A DNA stretch of 64,000 bases, from contig NW_025401119.1 in the NCBI RefSeq assembly GCF_011075055.1, positions 124,001-188,000 of the forward strand, given 5' to 3'. Positions 15,214 through 25,969 of the stretch are shown in pieces. Under the pieces are notes generated by a model. That model was given only the letters and a program-made list of their open reading frames with translations. It was not told the DNA's origin and made no database searches. This DNA comes from Mangifera indica. Lineage: Eukaryota; Streptophyta; Magnoliopsida; Sapindales; Anacardiaceae. A program made the translations under genes and the position numbers. The first letter of the stretch is position 1; each line of letters starts with the position of its first letter.

Positions 15214-15264
15214 AGCCCAAAACCCCCCACTTTGTAGCCCAAAAGGATGTGAACTCAAAGCCCA
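15214..15264 (-). promoter_or_regulatory. three site II-type elements upstream of COX6A
   Basis: AGCCCA (TGGGCT on the other strand) occurs at 15214-15219, 15236-15241 and 15259-15264, that is 115-165 bp before the COX6A start. Site II motifs (TGGGCC/T) are characteristic of plant nuclear genes for oxidative phosphorylation and are bound by TCP-class factors. Clustering and position fit; function is inferred. Confidence 0.6.
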
Positions 15265-15378
15265 ACCTCTAATAAATTTCGCACATGCCAGTCGAAGACT
15301 CGACAATGGAGCTGTAAACAAAGTGTTTGGTATACTTATTTCGCAGCAACAGTCAGAGAAGGATTAAAAAATAAAAAA

Positions 15379-18300
15379 ATGGCAATGGCAATGGTGAGAT
15401 CTGGTTTCCTGAGAACGGCTCTTCGCGGAGGTTCTAGAGCACCTGCTGCTTCTCCTAAGCGCGGATTCGCTTCTTCAGGCCATCACGACGATGCCTGTAA
15501 GCATCCCGAAAATGTTTCGTTAATCTAGGTTTTGATTATTGTTTGAATCATATTTTAATATACTCATAATATAACATGAATTTGGTATATTAGCGATTCT
15601 GGTCAATATATGGAAGGCTATTTTTATTAGAATTTCGTTTTTCGTTTTTGTAATTATGAGGATTAGATTATGCCATGAATTGTGAGCGGGGCGTGGGAGT
15701 TCCTCGATTTTATATAAAAGGCCTAAAAAAGTTGGAATATCCTTGAAGATGAGAGTAACGATAAAAATCTTGCTGCATGTTTGTTTATGTTGTTAGCTAT
15801 AACGAACTGAGAATAGAAATATTTGCTGTCTGTATTGCTTGTATATTTGGAAACATTTTTTGAAGATTTCTATTAATGTGATTGATTTTCTTGAAAATTA
15901 ATTCTTAGATGAGACGGCCAAATGGGAGAAGATTACATATTTAGGCATCGCTACATGCACTGTACTAGCTATTTATAGCCTCTCAAAAGGTCATCACCAC
16001 CATGAAGAGCCTCCAGTGAGCTTTCTTTCTTTTTCTTTTTTTTTGGGTTAAAATTTTTCTTGAATTTAGTGTGATTTTTATTTTTGTATTATGACAAACA
16101 TCTGAATGATGTCTATTTGTATGCAGCCGTACCCATATTTGCACATTCGCAACAAGGAGTTCCCATGGGGTAGGTTTTGATATGTGAACAAATTTATTTG
16201 TGTTTGTGAACCGAGAAGAAAAAATGTCTATTTTATCATTACATTGATAGTGTTAATTGGATTGAGTGTGTGTATTGATTGTTTATTGAGTTTGACACTA
16301 ATGATGGGGGACCAAAACATAGCGTGGATGATGTAGACGATAGAGCTTACATGGTGTGGTGTGATGTGGCAAGGTTGAATGGTGCGACATGGGAAGGTGA
16401 TATGACATGATGGTGTAGAGCTACGTGCATGTGGAATTTCTAAACAGTGTGGGACAATTTAAGTTAGAATTTTAATTAAAGTTTACTAATGTTTTAGAGT
16501 TCTTTATTTAAAGTTAATTTCCTATTATTATGAAGTTTAATTGACGAGTCTTTAAAAATTGGAATGCAATTTTAATTTAAGAAATAAAAAGATTTTAGAA
16601 ATTTTTGTTTAGAAAAGCTTGTGTCTTTGTGAACGAGATCACAATCCCAACTATGTTTGTCCTACATTAGATGGTAGTAGAGCCCTGCTTTAAGATGGTT
16701 GAGTAAGGAGAGAATCAAGATTGACGTATTAGATTTGATAGATTGGAGTAACAAATTGCAATGATAGCTAGAGCCTTAGAGGAATTAACTTCATAGGTAC
16801 ATGATATGCAAACCAACATGTTAACATCACAAGCTCCATGAACTGCTTCTAACTTACAGAAGATAGTTCCTATGCTTACTAGACCAATGCAACTGAGGAG
16901 AGAAAAGGGTCCTTCACAACCCAAACCTGAAGTTGGGGAAGAAAGAAGCACTGTGAGAAGAAGAGTATAAGGCAGGAAGAAGAGGGAGATGAGATTGTGC
17001 TATTAGAGAATGATGAATTTCTTGAGATCAACTTTGCAAGGCTATCTCAATTTCAATATGAAACCAAAGAAGGAAGAGCAACTTAGGCATAACGAATAAG
17101 CCAAAAAGATGATAGAAATACCCTTAGCAAAATAAAATCTTCATTCCCTTTAAGAGAATTTCGAAATCAAAGACATTGTTCAGGAAGATGATTTGCACGT
17201 TGATCAAAGACGTTCCCTTTAAGATAAACAATTACATAAGAGGGCTATGATGGAATGAATACATACTTTGGAAACAAAATTTTCATCCTTTGTGGAATAA
17301 TTTTAGGATTTTGTTACCTAGAGTTCAGATTTGGTGTGATCTCATTTATTTTGTTTCCTTTTCTTTAGGTGATTTAGTTTCAAAGGTTAGCATATGTTCC
17401 AAATATATGTTTTCCAATTATGAAATATTGTATATTAATTATTTTGATTTTTGTTACCTTATTTAGGATTTAGAACATATATAAATTGTGTACCATTGAG
17501 ATAATTGTAAATACAAGTAATACAATTCTATTCATTTTTTTTTCATGGTATCAGAGCCAAATCTTGGGAAAACCGATCCTATGACTACTATCACCTAACC
17601 TTCTTCCTCCGATATCACTTTTGTTATCGAAATTGCTACTCTCTCAAATCTTGACAATTTCTATGTCTTCCCCCCACCCCCACAAATCACCATTCATAAA
17701 CTTTCGAGCTCAAATTATGTTCAATAGTCTCAATTAGTTTTGATGTACGTGCGAGGAAAAGGGAAAAAAGACTACGTCACTGGAGTTATAGTCGCCAAAA
17801 TAGGACCCTAAATTCAAAGCCTGGAATGTTGAGAACAATATGGTGATTATGGTTAATCAATTCAATGAGGGTGGAAATTGGTGAAAATTTTATATTCTAT
17901 GACATGGCTAAAGTGATTTGGGATACAACCTTGTAATTATTTGGAGTTAGAGACAAGTACACCTCTTTTGCAAAACCTTTACTCAAAACCAAACCCTAAG
18001 GCTCATGAAACACTAGGTAATAGTGATGTTATTTCTGATCAAAATATTGTGGAGTTACCAAATGATCTTGGGTGGCCTATTGCTCTTCGAAAGGGTGTTC
18101 TCTATTCCAACATATTTTCTTTGTTGGAAAAAGTTTCATTGGTTACATCCTAAATCTCTTTAACCGTGTTGTAGAACATAATATTTTCGCCAATTTCCAC
18201 TGTCATTGAATTGATTAACCATGACATCACTATGTTTTCAACATTCTAGGCTTTGAATTTGAGGTCCTCCTTCAGCGGTACAACTGTAACTCCAGTGATG

Positions 18301-20533
18301 TAGTCTTCTTTCCCTATTTCTTGCATGTACATCAAAATTGATTGAAACCACATAACATAGTTTGGGTCTAAGAGTTTGTGAATAATGATGGGGGGAACAG
18401 AGATATTGAAACTGCTAGGATTTGAGAGATTGATTGTTTTGGGAACAAGAGTGATATTGGAGGAAGAAGGTTGGGTGATGGTAGTCATAGATCAGTTTTT
18501 CAAAGATTTGACTCTAATACCATGAAAAAAAATATGAATAGAATTGTATTATTTGTCTTTACAATTATCTTAATGGCATATAATTTATATATGTTCTAAA
18601 TCCTAAATAAGGTAACAAAAATCAAATTAATTAATATACAAAATTACATAATAGGAAAACATATATTTAGCATATATGCTAACGTTGGAAACTAAATCAC
18701 CTAAAGAAAAGGAAACAAAATAAATGAGATCACACCAAATATATGTTTTCCTATTATGTAATATTGTATATTAATTATTTTGATTTTTGTTAACTTATTT
18801 AGGATTCAGAACATGTACAAATTATGTACCATTGAGATAATTGTAAATACAAGTAATCCTATTCTATTCATATTTTTTTTCATCATTGAATAAGGGCAAG
18901 ATTCAAACCTTGGTCTATCCTTCTATATGTTTGGAGAATGCATTGTACGATGACAACTTGAGGGCAAGTCTATTTTTTTTAGTGGCAGATAATGATGGGG
19001 GATCAAGACATTTATCTCATGGGGGAAAATAAGACTAAGGTAGGGAGAGAAAGATTGTCAAAGGAAAATCCAATGTAAGAGAGAGGTCGGGTGGAAAGGT
19101 GAATGAAGAGAAGAAAGACCCACAATAAGAGGGAGGAAGGGTAGATGATGTGGACAACAAAGCTTAAATGGCGTGGTTTGATGGGATGTGGCAAGATGGC
19201 ATGGCATATGACGTGATGATGTGGAGCCATGTGCATGTAAGATTTTTAAACAGTGTGGTAAAATTTTAGTTAGAATTTTAATTCAAGTTTCCTAATGTTT
19301 TAGAGTTCTTTATCTAAAGTCAATTTCTTGTTGTTATGAGTTTAACAAACGAGTCTTAGATGAATTTTTTTTAATGTAAGAATTAAAGAGCTTTTAGGAT
19401 TTTTTGTTTAGGTTAGTTCAAATTTACCTAAAATTCTGATAAAATAATTTCCTAAAATCTTAATTTCTTAGAATTTGGAATTAATTAATATTCTTATTCT
19501 AGTTAAACTAGTTTTCCTTATGTGTTTAAGTTATCCCAGTTTAGCTAAGAAAATTAAGTCTATATAAGAACATGAGTTCTTGTAATTCAAATCATGTATT
19601 GATCAAAAAATAAAATTAATTTTATGCTCTTAAGATTTCCATGCATATTGACACTGTTATCTTGTTATCCTTTATGTCTTATTGAACAATATCAGTATTT
19701 TGCGTCATTGTTAACGATATCACAACCCTTACTATGCTTGTTTTATGTCATTTAAGTTATTAGCAAACCTAAATAATGTAGCAGTACTGATCTATCTTTT
19801 TGCTGCTTAACTTATGTTGCCTTGTGTTTGATTTCTTTAGTTTGTTGGTATTTATTGATTGGAGAGTAAATTCTCAGGCAAATAAGGAGTTCGGCAAACT
19901 TTAAATAACATATTTGACTATTATGTTTTGAAGTGATGTCTCCTTCCGTTTTGCTATAATCACTATATGTTTGGAGATCAGTAAATGGCTTATTAAGCGA
20001 CTAGCCACTGTGGCCCACCTTACAAGTGGATTGTTCAGTTGTTCAGTTAAACATAAGGATAGTGGATTAGTTTCTTCTTTTTATTGAAAATATTCTCTCA
20101 AGGACAATTTGTGAGATATATTGTGGCAGTTTGTGGTAGACAAGTGAATTTTTGTCTGTCACAGAAAAGTGCTTTGGGATGTCTTTGTTAAGATTCTTGT
20201 AAAGAACTGGTAGAAGTCTCTGTTGCTAGACTTGCCAAATATAGTATATGTTTGTTGTTGATTATTACTAGCTTGGGAAGTTGATAAATACAATTATTAT
20301 TTAGTATTTCTACCTATGTTGTCTATGATGCATCATAGGTGATGGGGAACAAGGTTTGAAGTGTTAATCTTTTTGTTTCTAGTTGTTTAGCTTATTGCTG
20401 AGATAATTCTATTGCTATACCCTAATTCCAAATTTGGTATGCATACTTATATCTCTGTATCTAATGGTCGTTCTCTGCCGTGAATTTGTTATATTCAGGT
20501 CCAGATGGTCTTTTTGAGAAAAAGCATCACTAG
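15379..20533 (+). CDS. COX6A: cytochrome c oxidase subunit 6a, mitochondrial
   Basis: Small nuclear-encoded subunit of respiratory complex IV in the inner mitochondrial membrane. Exons: 15379-15496, 15909-16015, 16127-16169 and 20499-20533, joining in frame to 100 residues, normal for the plant protein. The N-terminus (MAMAMVRSGF, Arg/Ala/Ser-rich to about residue 32) is a mitochondrial presequence. YETAKWEKITYLGI leads into one membrane span (about 48-65). The family signature follows: His-rich KGHHHHEEPP, then YPYLHIRNKEFPWGPDGLFE. Exon 4 encodes only the last 11 residues. Intron 3 is 4.3 kb and holds nested retroelements. The site II cluster upstream fits a respiratory gene. Identification is firm; whether the long intron is efficiently spliced cannot be seen. 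Confidence 0.95.
16302..19750 (+). mobile_element. degenerate LTR retroelement inside COX6A intron 3
   Basis: Two direct repeats bound this unit: 16302-16665 (364 bp) and 18993-19750 (758 bp). Both start TGATGGGGG and end in CA. They align over the first ~340 bp and the last ~60 bp; the left copy lacks about 390 bp. Just inside the left repeat, TGGTAGTAGAGCC resembles the initiator-Met tRNA primer-binding site (TGGTATCAGAGC). The interior has no intact polyprotein and is interrupted by Copia fragments. No exact 5-bp target duplication was found, so limits are approximate. Confidence 0.65.
17335..18882. mobile_element. nested, inverted Copia-type fragments
   Basis: An LTR of about 211 bp (17335-17545, TGTGATC...TTTCA) is followed by a perfect primer-binding site TGGTATCAGAGCC (17546-17558). 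A decayed Copia gag start follows, and then (17941-18153) a fragment with PNDLGWPIALRKGV, resembling the segment before the Copia reverse transcriptase. From about 18170 the same LTR-PBS-gag block recurs in reverse orientation. Its gag frame at 18246-18488 (-) reads PPIIIHKLLDPNYVMWFQSI, its primer site is degenerate, and its LTR is 18523-18734. A truncated + LTR copy follows at 18735-18882. The result is an inverted repeat of about 350 bp per arm excluding the LTRs. No full polyprotein remains. Confidence 0.7.
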
Positions 20534-20639
20534 GGCATCTGATGGCGTATTTCATGGGGATGTTCAGATACCTTCCGGGGACTACCCTTCTTTAGCTCTT
20601 ATATTCTGTCAAATGATTTAATGACAATCATGAATGTTT

Positions 20640-23250
20640 GTTTGTTTGCTTGTTAATGTTAAGATTGCCATTTGCTATTTTCAATTATGGATCTAAAGAC
20701 TAGCTTGATGCAAGTTGTTCAGCCTTTTCAAATGGTGTGGGTAAAACTCAGCTTGCAAATAATGAGGCTGATGAATGTTATAAATTAGCCCTTTGTTATC
20801 CTTCTGCAATTGATTCAAACTCCATTTTTTTTTTTATGTGGAAATGTTATTTGATTGGGGTATTATTTTATTTCTAATTCAAAATTATCTAATTGCATGA
20901 TGATGTGTTATTATTTGTGCACAAATTATGCGTATTGTTTATACATATAGGTTTATTGTCTTTGTTATTGAAGAGGTGTGGCATTAACATGGAGCCGAGA
21001 TGCAGAATGAAAAGCCTAAATTTAGAGTACATTGTCAAGTCTGGTTTGTAATCTGAAAATTTGACTGCTTAGTATGAAAAGAGATATGATTGCAAAAACT
21101 TAAAATGCTTTTTTTTATGGAACAAAAAATAATGTATGAAGCAACATAAAACTTTCAATAAAATTTTAAGCTGCATTTTAGTTAAAAAACTACGAGGATG
21201 AAAAAAAGGCTATCGGATATTGCCATTCTCGATTTTGTATGTGTAGCATTGGAACAATCACGATTAGATATTATACGTGAACATAATAAAATTTCAAAGG
21301 AAAGAGAGGAAAAGGGTTCTGGTTTGCCCCCTAGTTAGCAAAAACGTGTAAAAATTGTGTATGAACGATGACGTTTTGAATTTTTGAATTTAAAATGTAT
21401 TAAATACATATTTTATAGGTTTCTTGCACTATATATGTATTAAACAACCGTTTTATTTGTTTTCTTTTTTATTTTTAATTTTTAAAAGATTTAAAAAGAT
21501 GTTGTTTTGATGTCCAAGTCTAAAATTTGAAAATATCTCTTTAAATTTTAATTAATTATCATAATATTGATTAAAAAAAACTCATTTTTTTTTCAAATCT
21601 TTAACCTCTCCATTTATCACATTAGGTTGATATTCATAATAATAGTAAAAAAAAATTATATAATTTTTTTTACACCAAATTGATGTTTTTCTTTTTATTA
21701 GACTCAACATTTTACCTTTGTTATTATCAGAAAAAGTAAATTTTTATTGTCATTTATTTTACTTATTTGTAATTTCTTTAATGTTTGATATATTAATTGA
21801 TTTGAGACAACGATAATTTATTAATCTTATTACATATTCATTTGGGCGTGCAATGATTGAATATGATGTATTATGTTATATTAGTTTTAATAATCAATTA
21901 AATACTTTATATATAAATTGTTATATTTATTTAACTAGAGATTCCATAAAAAATATTAAAAATATTATTTATATTATCGTATTTTTAAAAACATATTATT
22001 AACTATGTACCATAATAAACTCATATATACATGTTCTAAATTTTCTTGTTTCAGTATTTTAGTATTATTTTTTTATAAACGTATTTTTTATCTTTCACCA
22101 TATCATACCTATATAATTTCCGTACTTTTTTTTTTCCGCACCTGTATTTACTAACTAGTTTTGCTCCACACCCTAGAAGATTTGGCATGGTTTGTGTTGG
22201 TCTGACATAAAAAAATGGATTGTGAGATAAGGCCTATGAGGTTAGTGAGTAGTATCCTAGGTCATGAGATAAGACCCTCCGGTGGGTTTATTAAAAATAT
22301 TTTAAAAAATTAATTAAATATTAAAAAAATTAAAAATTATAATTTAATGAATTGACTCACAAAAACATACAACCAACTTTCTAAGGACTTAGAGGGCACG
22401 ACCTAGAGTTTGTGATTTTGTCAGATCAATCTACCACAAAAGCCCATCAAGTGGTAGGCTTCGGTCTGGCCCTACCAAGTGGTAAGTCTCTGTCTGGCCT
22501 GGTACATGGGCCACAATAGGATTGGCCCCGTATGTGCTGATCCAACCATTGCTACTTCTACCTAAAACCAATGGTAAAATTAGTGAGTGATCTGAGCTCA
22601 ATCTTTTGGAAGGAACCGTTTCTGACATTCATGTTAACGGAATAAAAATATGTACTCCATCCCTATGGTGAAGTACTCTTTTCTGATAATTCATGTCAAC
22701 CAAATGCAGGAAAGGGATTGCTACAGAATACCCTTTTATTTCTAGGTTGCCTCTCACAAATAAAACATTGCAAAAGAGGAAAGCAGTGTAAAATTCAAGT
22801 CACTGAGGAGGAAAAGTTTGGGGATCTACCAGCAAAAGGTTGGAAGTGAATGAAGTTGTGACAGAGATAGGGCTAAAGTTCTTCAAAGTCAATTTTAAGA
22901 CTGGGGCACTACCAAAATTTTATAACATGATAGCAAGCACCGGTATAATGCAAGCTCCACTAAATGGAGGATATTGACATGGGGAGAAAATGTTATTCTC
23001 AATTCCAAAGTCACATGCAATGAATCATGCAGTTTGTGGTCAAAACTAGATAATTCTTTGTGACTAGTCAGTCACCTGCCATGCACACTACATACTTTAA
23101 CCACCGAATGAATTATCAATCACTACTCAATAAAAGGATTTTGACATAGGATGTGGCAAAAAACATTACAAGCTAGCCCAGTCACCTCATGAAGCACAAG
23201 GAATGAAACTCAATGAATAATCGTGTAACATACAGTAGAACACAACTTAT
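20640..23250. other. intergenic spacer between COX6A and the membrane-protein gene
   Basis: No gene recognised. 21400-22130 is very AT-rich. 22190-22630 has tandem-looking words (GAGATAAG, AGTGGTA) and a short minus-strand frame at 22431-22628 with no family resemblance. 22640-23250 is probably the 3' flank of the minus-strand gene. Confidence 0.5.
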
Positions 23251-23258
23251 CAAAAATT

Positions 23259-25460
23259 TTACGCTGCTGCTGCATTTTCACCATTGTTCACTGCAGTTCC
23301 AGTCTCAGGCAAAGTTCGATCAATGCGATTCTCTTTTCCTCCTTGAGTAATCAAAGAGTCATTCTGGGTGGTATTGGTGTTGCCATCTGTGTTTGTTAAT
23401 GTCTCTTTTTGTCCTGCTTCTGGATGGTCATTTGTGTTCTGGGTAGCATTTTCCATCCAATTCTGGCCTGAATCTGTGTTTGAGAAATTGACTTTCTCTT
23501 CAGAGTTTGAAGAACCATTTTGTTCCTTCTGAGATGAATTGCCATCATTATTTGCTGATGTATTGTTCTCTTGATGGTTTGAGGAATCAACTTCTTCATT
23601 CTTCTGGCCAGCATCTCCATTGTTATTTGTGTGTAACTGTAAAACATTTTCTTTTGTCTCCTCGTGAACATTGTTCTCTGTTCCAGTTGATGAGTTGGAG
23701 TCATTAGTCTGTCTAGTTTCAGCGTTATTAGATGAATCTTTGGACTTTCCATTAGTTGAACCTTCAGTCTCGATTGTACCATGTGTTGCTTTCATATCTG
23801 TCTGCACACCATTGGTATCGGAGTATGGTTTCTCAGATTGCTGTAGAACAACATTTTCTTGGGTAGAGCCGTCTCCCTTAGAACTGTTATTCATTGTTTC
23901 ATTTTGATTCTGAGTTGTATCACCACTGGATGCCTTTTTTGTAGAATTGTTCTCCTCCACAGTTCCAGTTTCTTGCACATTTGAGACCAAGCCATCTTGG
24001 TGATCACCTTTGGTGCTCTTCTGTTTCTTGCCCTGCTGAATTTCCTTATTTTCTTTTCCTTGGTGCGCCACCTCATGAACATTCAGTTGATCTCCTTGAA
24101 CATTTTCAGCTTTCACATTTTGAGTTTGGCCTACTTCACTGGAAGCATCATCCCCCTTGTTATGTTTCTCCCTTGCTTCCTCATTGTTATTACCATTTTC
24201 ATCGTGGAACTGCTGTTTTGATGTAGTTGCATCCTCTTTTCCAGTCTCCTTGGTCTCTTTTTCGTGAATCTCCTCCGCATTTTTCTTCTCATCATTTGCC
24301 TTATCTTCACCACCAGTCTCTTTGCTTTCTTTACTCTTCTTGTCTTTGCTATCCTTCTCCTTGCTCTCTTCAATGTTATTCTCTTTAATCTCTTCACTCT
24401 CATGTCTGACTAGAATCTTATTCTTGCTCTCTTCACTCTTCTTGTTCTTTTTGATCATATTCTCCTTGCCTTCTTCACTCTCCTTGTTCTCTCCTATGTT
24501 GCTCTCTTTACTCTCCTTCTCCTTATTCCCTCCAATGTTTTCACTCCCCTTCTCCTTGTTATCTTCAATCTTATTCTCCTCGCTCTCTTTGTTTATGTCA
24601 CTGTTTTTCTTTTTGCTCCCTTCACTTTCCTTCTCCTTGTTCTCCATGACTTTATTGTCTTTACTCTCTTCATTCTCTTTGCTCATTTCAATGTTATTCT
24701 CATTGTTCTTTTCACTCTCCTTTGTCTCTAGAATCTTATTCTTGCCCTCTTCACTCTTCTTGTTCTTTTCGATCTTATTCTCTTTGCCTTCTTCACTCTC
24801 CTTGTTCTCTCCTATGTTGCGCGCTTCACTCTCCTTCTTCTTGTTATCTTCAATATTATTCTCTTCACTCTCTTTGTTCTCCTCACTGTTATTCTCTTTG
24901 CTCCCTTCACTTTCCTTCACCTTGTTCTCCTCGACTTTATTGTCCTTACTCTCTTCATTCTCCTTGCTCTCGTCAATGTTATTCTCTTTGTTCTCTTCAC
25001 TCTCGTCTTTGCTATCCTTCTCCTTGAGCTCTTCAATGTTACTTTCTTTGCTTTCTTCACTCCCATTGCTGTTGTCTTCCCTATCCTTCTCTTCATCAAT
25101 TGTGTCTTCTCTATTCTCACTGTCCTGCTCATTCTTATCATGATCCTGATCATTTACCTCATCATCTGAAGCCCCTTTCCCAACATTGTTACTCTTCTCA
25201 GGTGTCCTCGGTTCTTCACCCTCCTTGGGCGTTGCATCTTTAATTGACGGGTCCTCCCCTCGAGGGAAGTCCTTCCGGCCCAACTTTATGACCTCATTGT
25301 CAGCTTTCGCGCTATCCTCAAATGCCGATTTCTTGTCCTGAGAGTGCTGAACCTGGTAAAACAGCCAGATGCTGACACCAAGCAAAAGACATAGTTGTAA
25401 CGCATGCTTCACCTTGAAACCTTTTGATCTCTGGTTTCTACTCCGTGGTGACCGGAACAT
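23259..25460 (-). CDS. single-pass membrane protein with a long charged repetitive tail
   Basis: One long exon of 733 codons. The start chosen is ATG at 25460 (MFRSPRSRNQ). An upstream in-frame TTG at 25466 is not a likely plant start. Residues 1-20 are strongly basic (RSPRSRNQRSKGFKVKH) and precede one hydrophobic span (about 21-38, ALQLCLLLGVSIWLFYQV), giving a type II signal-anchor arrangement. The rest is hydrophilic. About residues 90-430 are dominated by Glu, Lys, Ser and Asn, with an imperfect duplication of 95 to 106 residues. The C-terminal third is rich in Asn, Gln, Thr and Ser with possible N-glycosylation sites. It looks intrinsically disordered. Plants have similar proteins with this basic-plus-anchor N-terminus and no assigned function; I cannot name the role. 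A 5' UTR intron is likely (25481-25968). Confidence 0.85.
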   Translation of the reverse strand: MFRSPRSRNQRSKGFKVKHALQLCLLLGVSIWLFYQVQHSQDKKSAFEDSAKADNEVIKLGRKDFPRGEDPSIKDATPKEGEEPRTPEKSNNVGKGASDDEVNDQDHDKNEQDSENREDTIDEEKDREDNSNGSEESKESNIEELKEKDSKDESEENKENNIDESKENEESKDNKVEENKVKESEGSKENNSEENKESEENNIEDNKKKESEARNIGENKESEEGKENKIEKNKKSEEGKNKILETKESEKNNENNIEMSKENEESKDNKVMENKEKESEGSKKKNSDINKESEENKIEDNKEKGSENIGGNKEKESKESNIGENKESEEGKENMIKKNKKSEESKNKILVRHESEEIKENNIEESKEKDSKDKKSKESKETGGEDKANDEKKNAEEIHEKETKETGKEDATTSKQQFHDENGNNNEEAREKHNKGDDASSEVGQTQNVKAENVQGDQLNVHEVAHQGKENKEIQQGKKQKSTKGDHQDGLVSNVQETGTVEENNSTKKASSGDTTQNQNETMNNSSKGDGSTQENVVLQQSEKPYSDTNGVQTDMKATHGTIETEGSTNGKSKDSSNNAETRQTNDSNSSTGTENNVHEETKENVLQLHTNNNGDAGQKNEEVDSSNHQENNTSANNDGNSSQKEQNGSSNSEEKVNFSNTDSGQNWMENATQNTNDHPEAGQKETLTNTDGNTNTTQNDSLITQGGKENRIDRTLPETGTAVNNGENAAAA
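24370..24986 (-). repeat. tandem duplication within the charged tail
   Basis: The block coding NNI(D/E)xSKENEESKDNKV and its neighbours recurs. The shared word TCAATGTTATTCTC (+ strand) is found near 24973, 24688 and 24370, giving unit lengths of 285 and 318 bp (95 and 106 codons). All units keep the frame. Confidence 0.75.
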
Positions 25461-25480
25461 GGCCAAATTTGTTCAATCTC

Positions 25481-25968
25481 CTGTCAAAAGTTCAGCAGAC
25501 AACAGATTCTTCATCTCCTATCAAATAATTCAACCTTTGCTTTCAAAAATCACCTATGAAAATCTAAAATGTCATAAATCTAGGCTTCAAATAAATTTCT
25601 CAAGCACAAATCATAAACAAAACATCATAATAAATGAAGATTCAATGAAAAAAAGAGTTTCTTTATAAACACATCTTAAATGTCGAGATGACTAATCAAC
25701 ACGACCAGATCTACAGAAACACTACGAAATTTACAGAAAACTGTAAAACTACAGTGAGCAAAGAACCCAACATTTGTTTTAAACAAAGATCTTGCCTTCA
25801 TCATGACAACCCCACAAAATAATTAGCTGAAAAATCAAATATTTAGCAATGAACAATAATTTACCGTAACAAACACAAACAGATCTACACTGGCATTCAC
25901 ACAAAACATCAAACACAAAATCTACATATCATTGGCAGGAAGTAATTAAAATTCAAAAAGAAACTTAC
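25481..25968 (-). other. putative 5' UTR intron of the membrane-protein gene
   Basis: On the minus strand a strong donor (CTGG|GTAAGT, with GTAAGT at 25968-25963) and an acceptor (TTTTGACAG, ending at 25481) bracket 488 bp ending 20 nt before the start codon. Leader introns are common in plants. No transcript evidence is available here. Confidence 0.5.
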
Positions 25969-25969
25969 C

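Noticed and set aside
24322..25143. 273-codon plus-strand frame rich in Leu, Ser and Phe
   Set aside because: It is the antisense reading of the Glu/Lys/Ser/Asn repeat in the minus-strand membrane-protein gene and exists only because that repeat avoids certain codons.
25461..25466. Start of the membrane protein two codons earlier, at 25466
   Set aside because: That codon is TTG; the first ATG in frame is at 25460.
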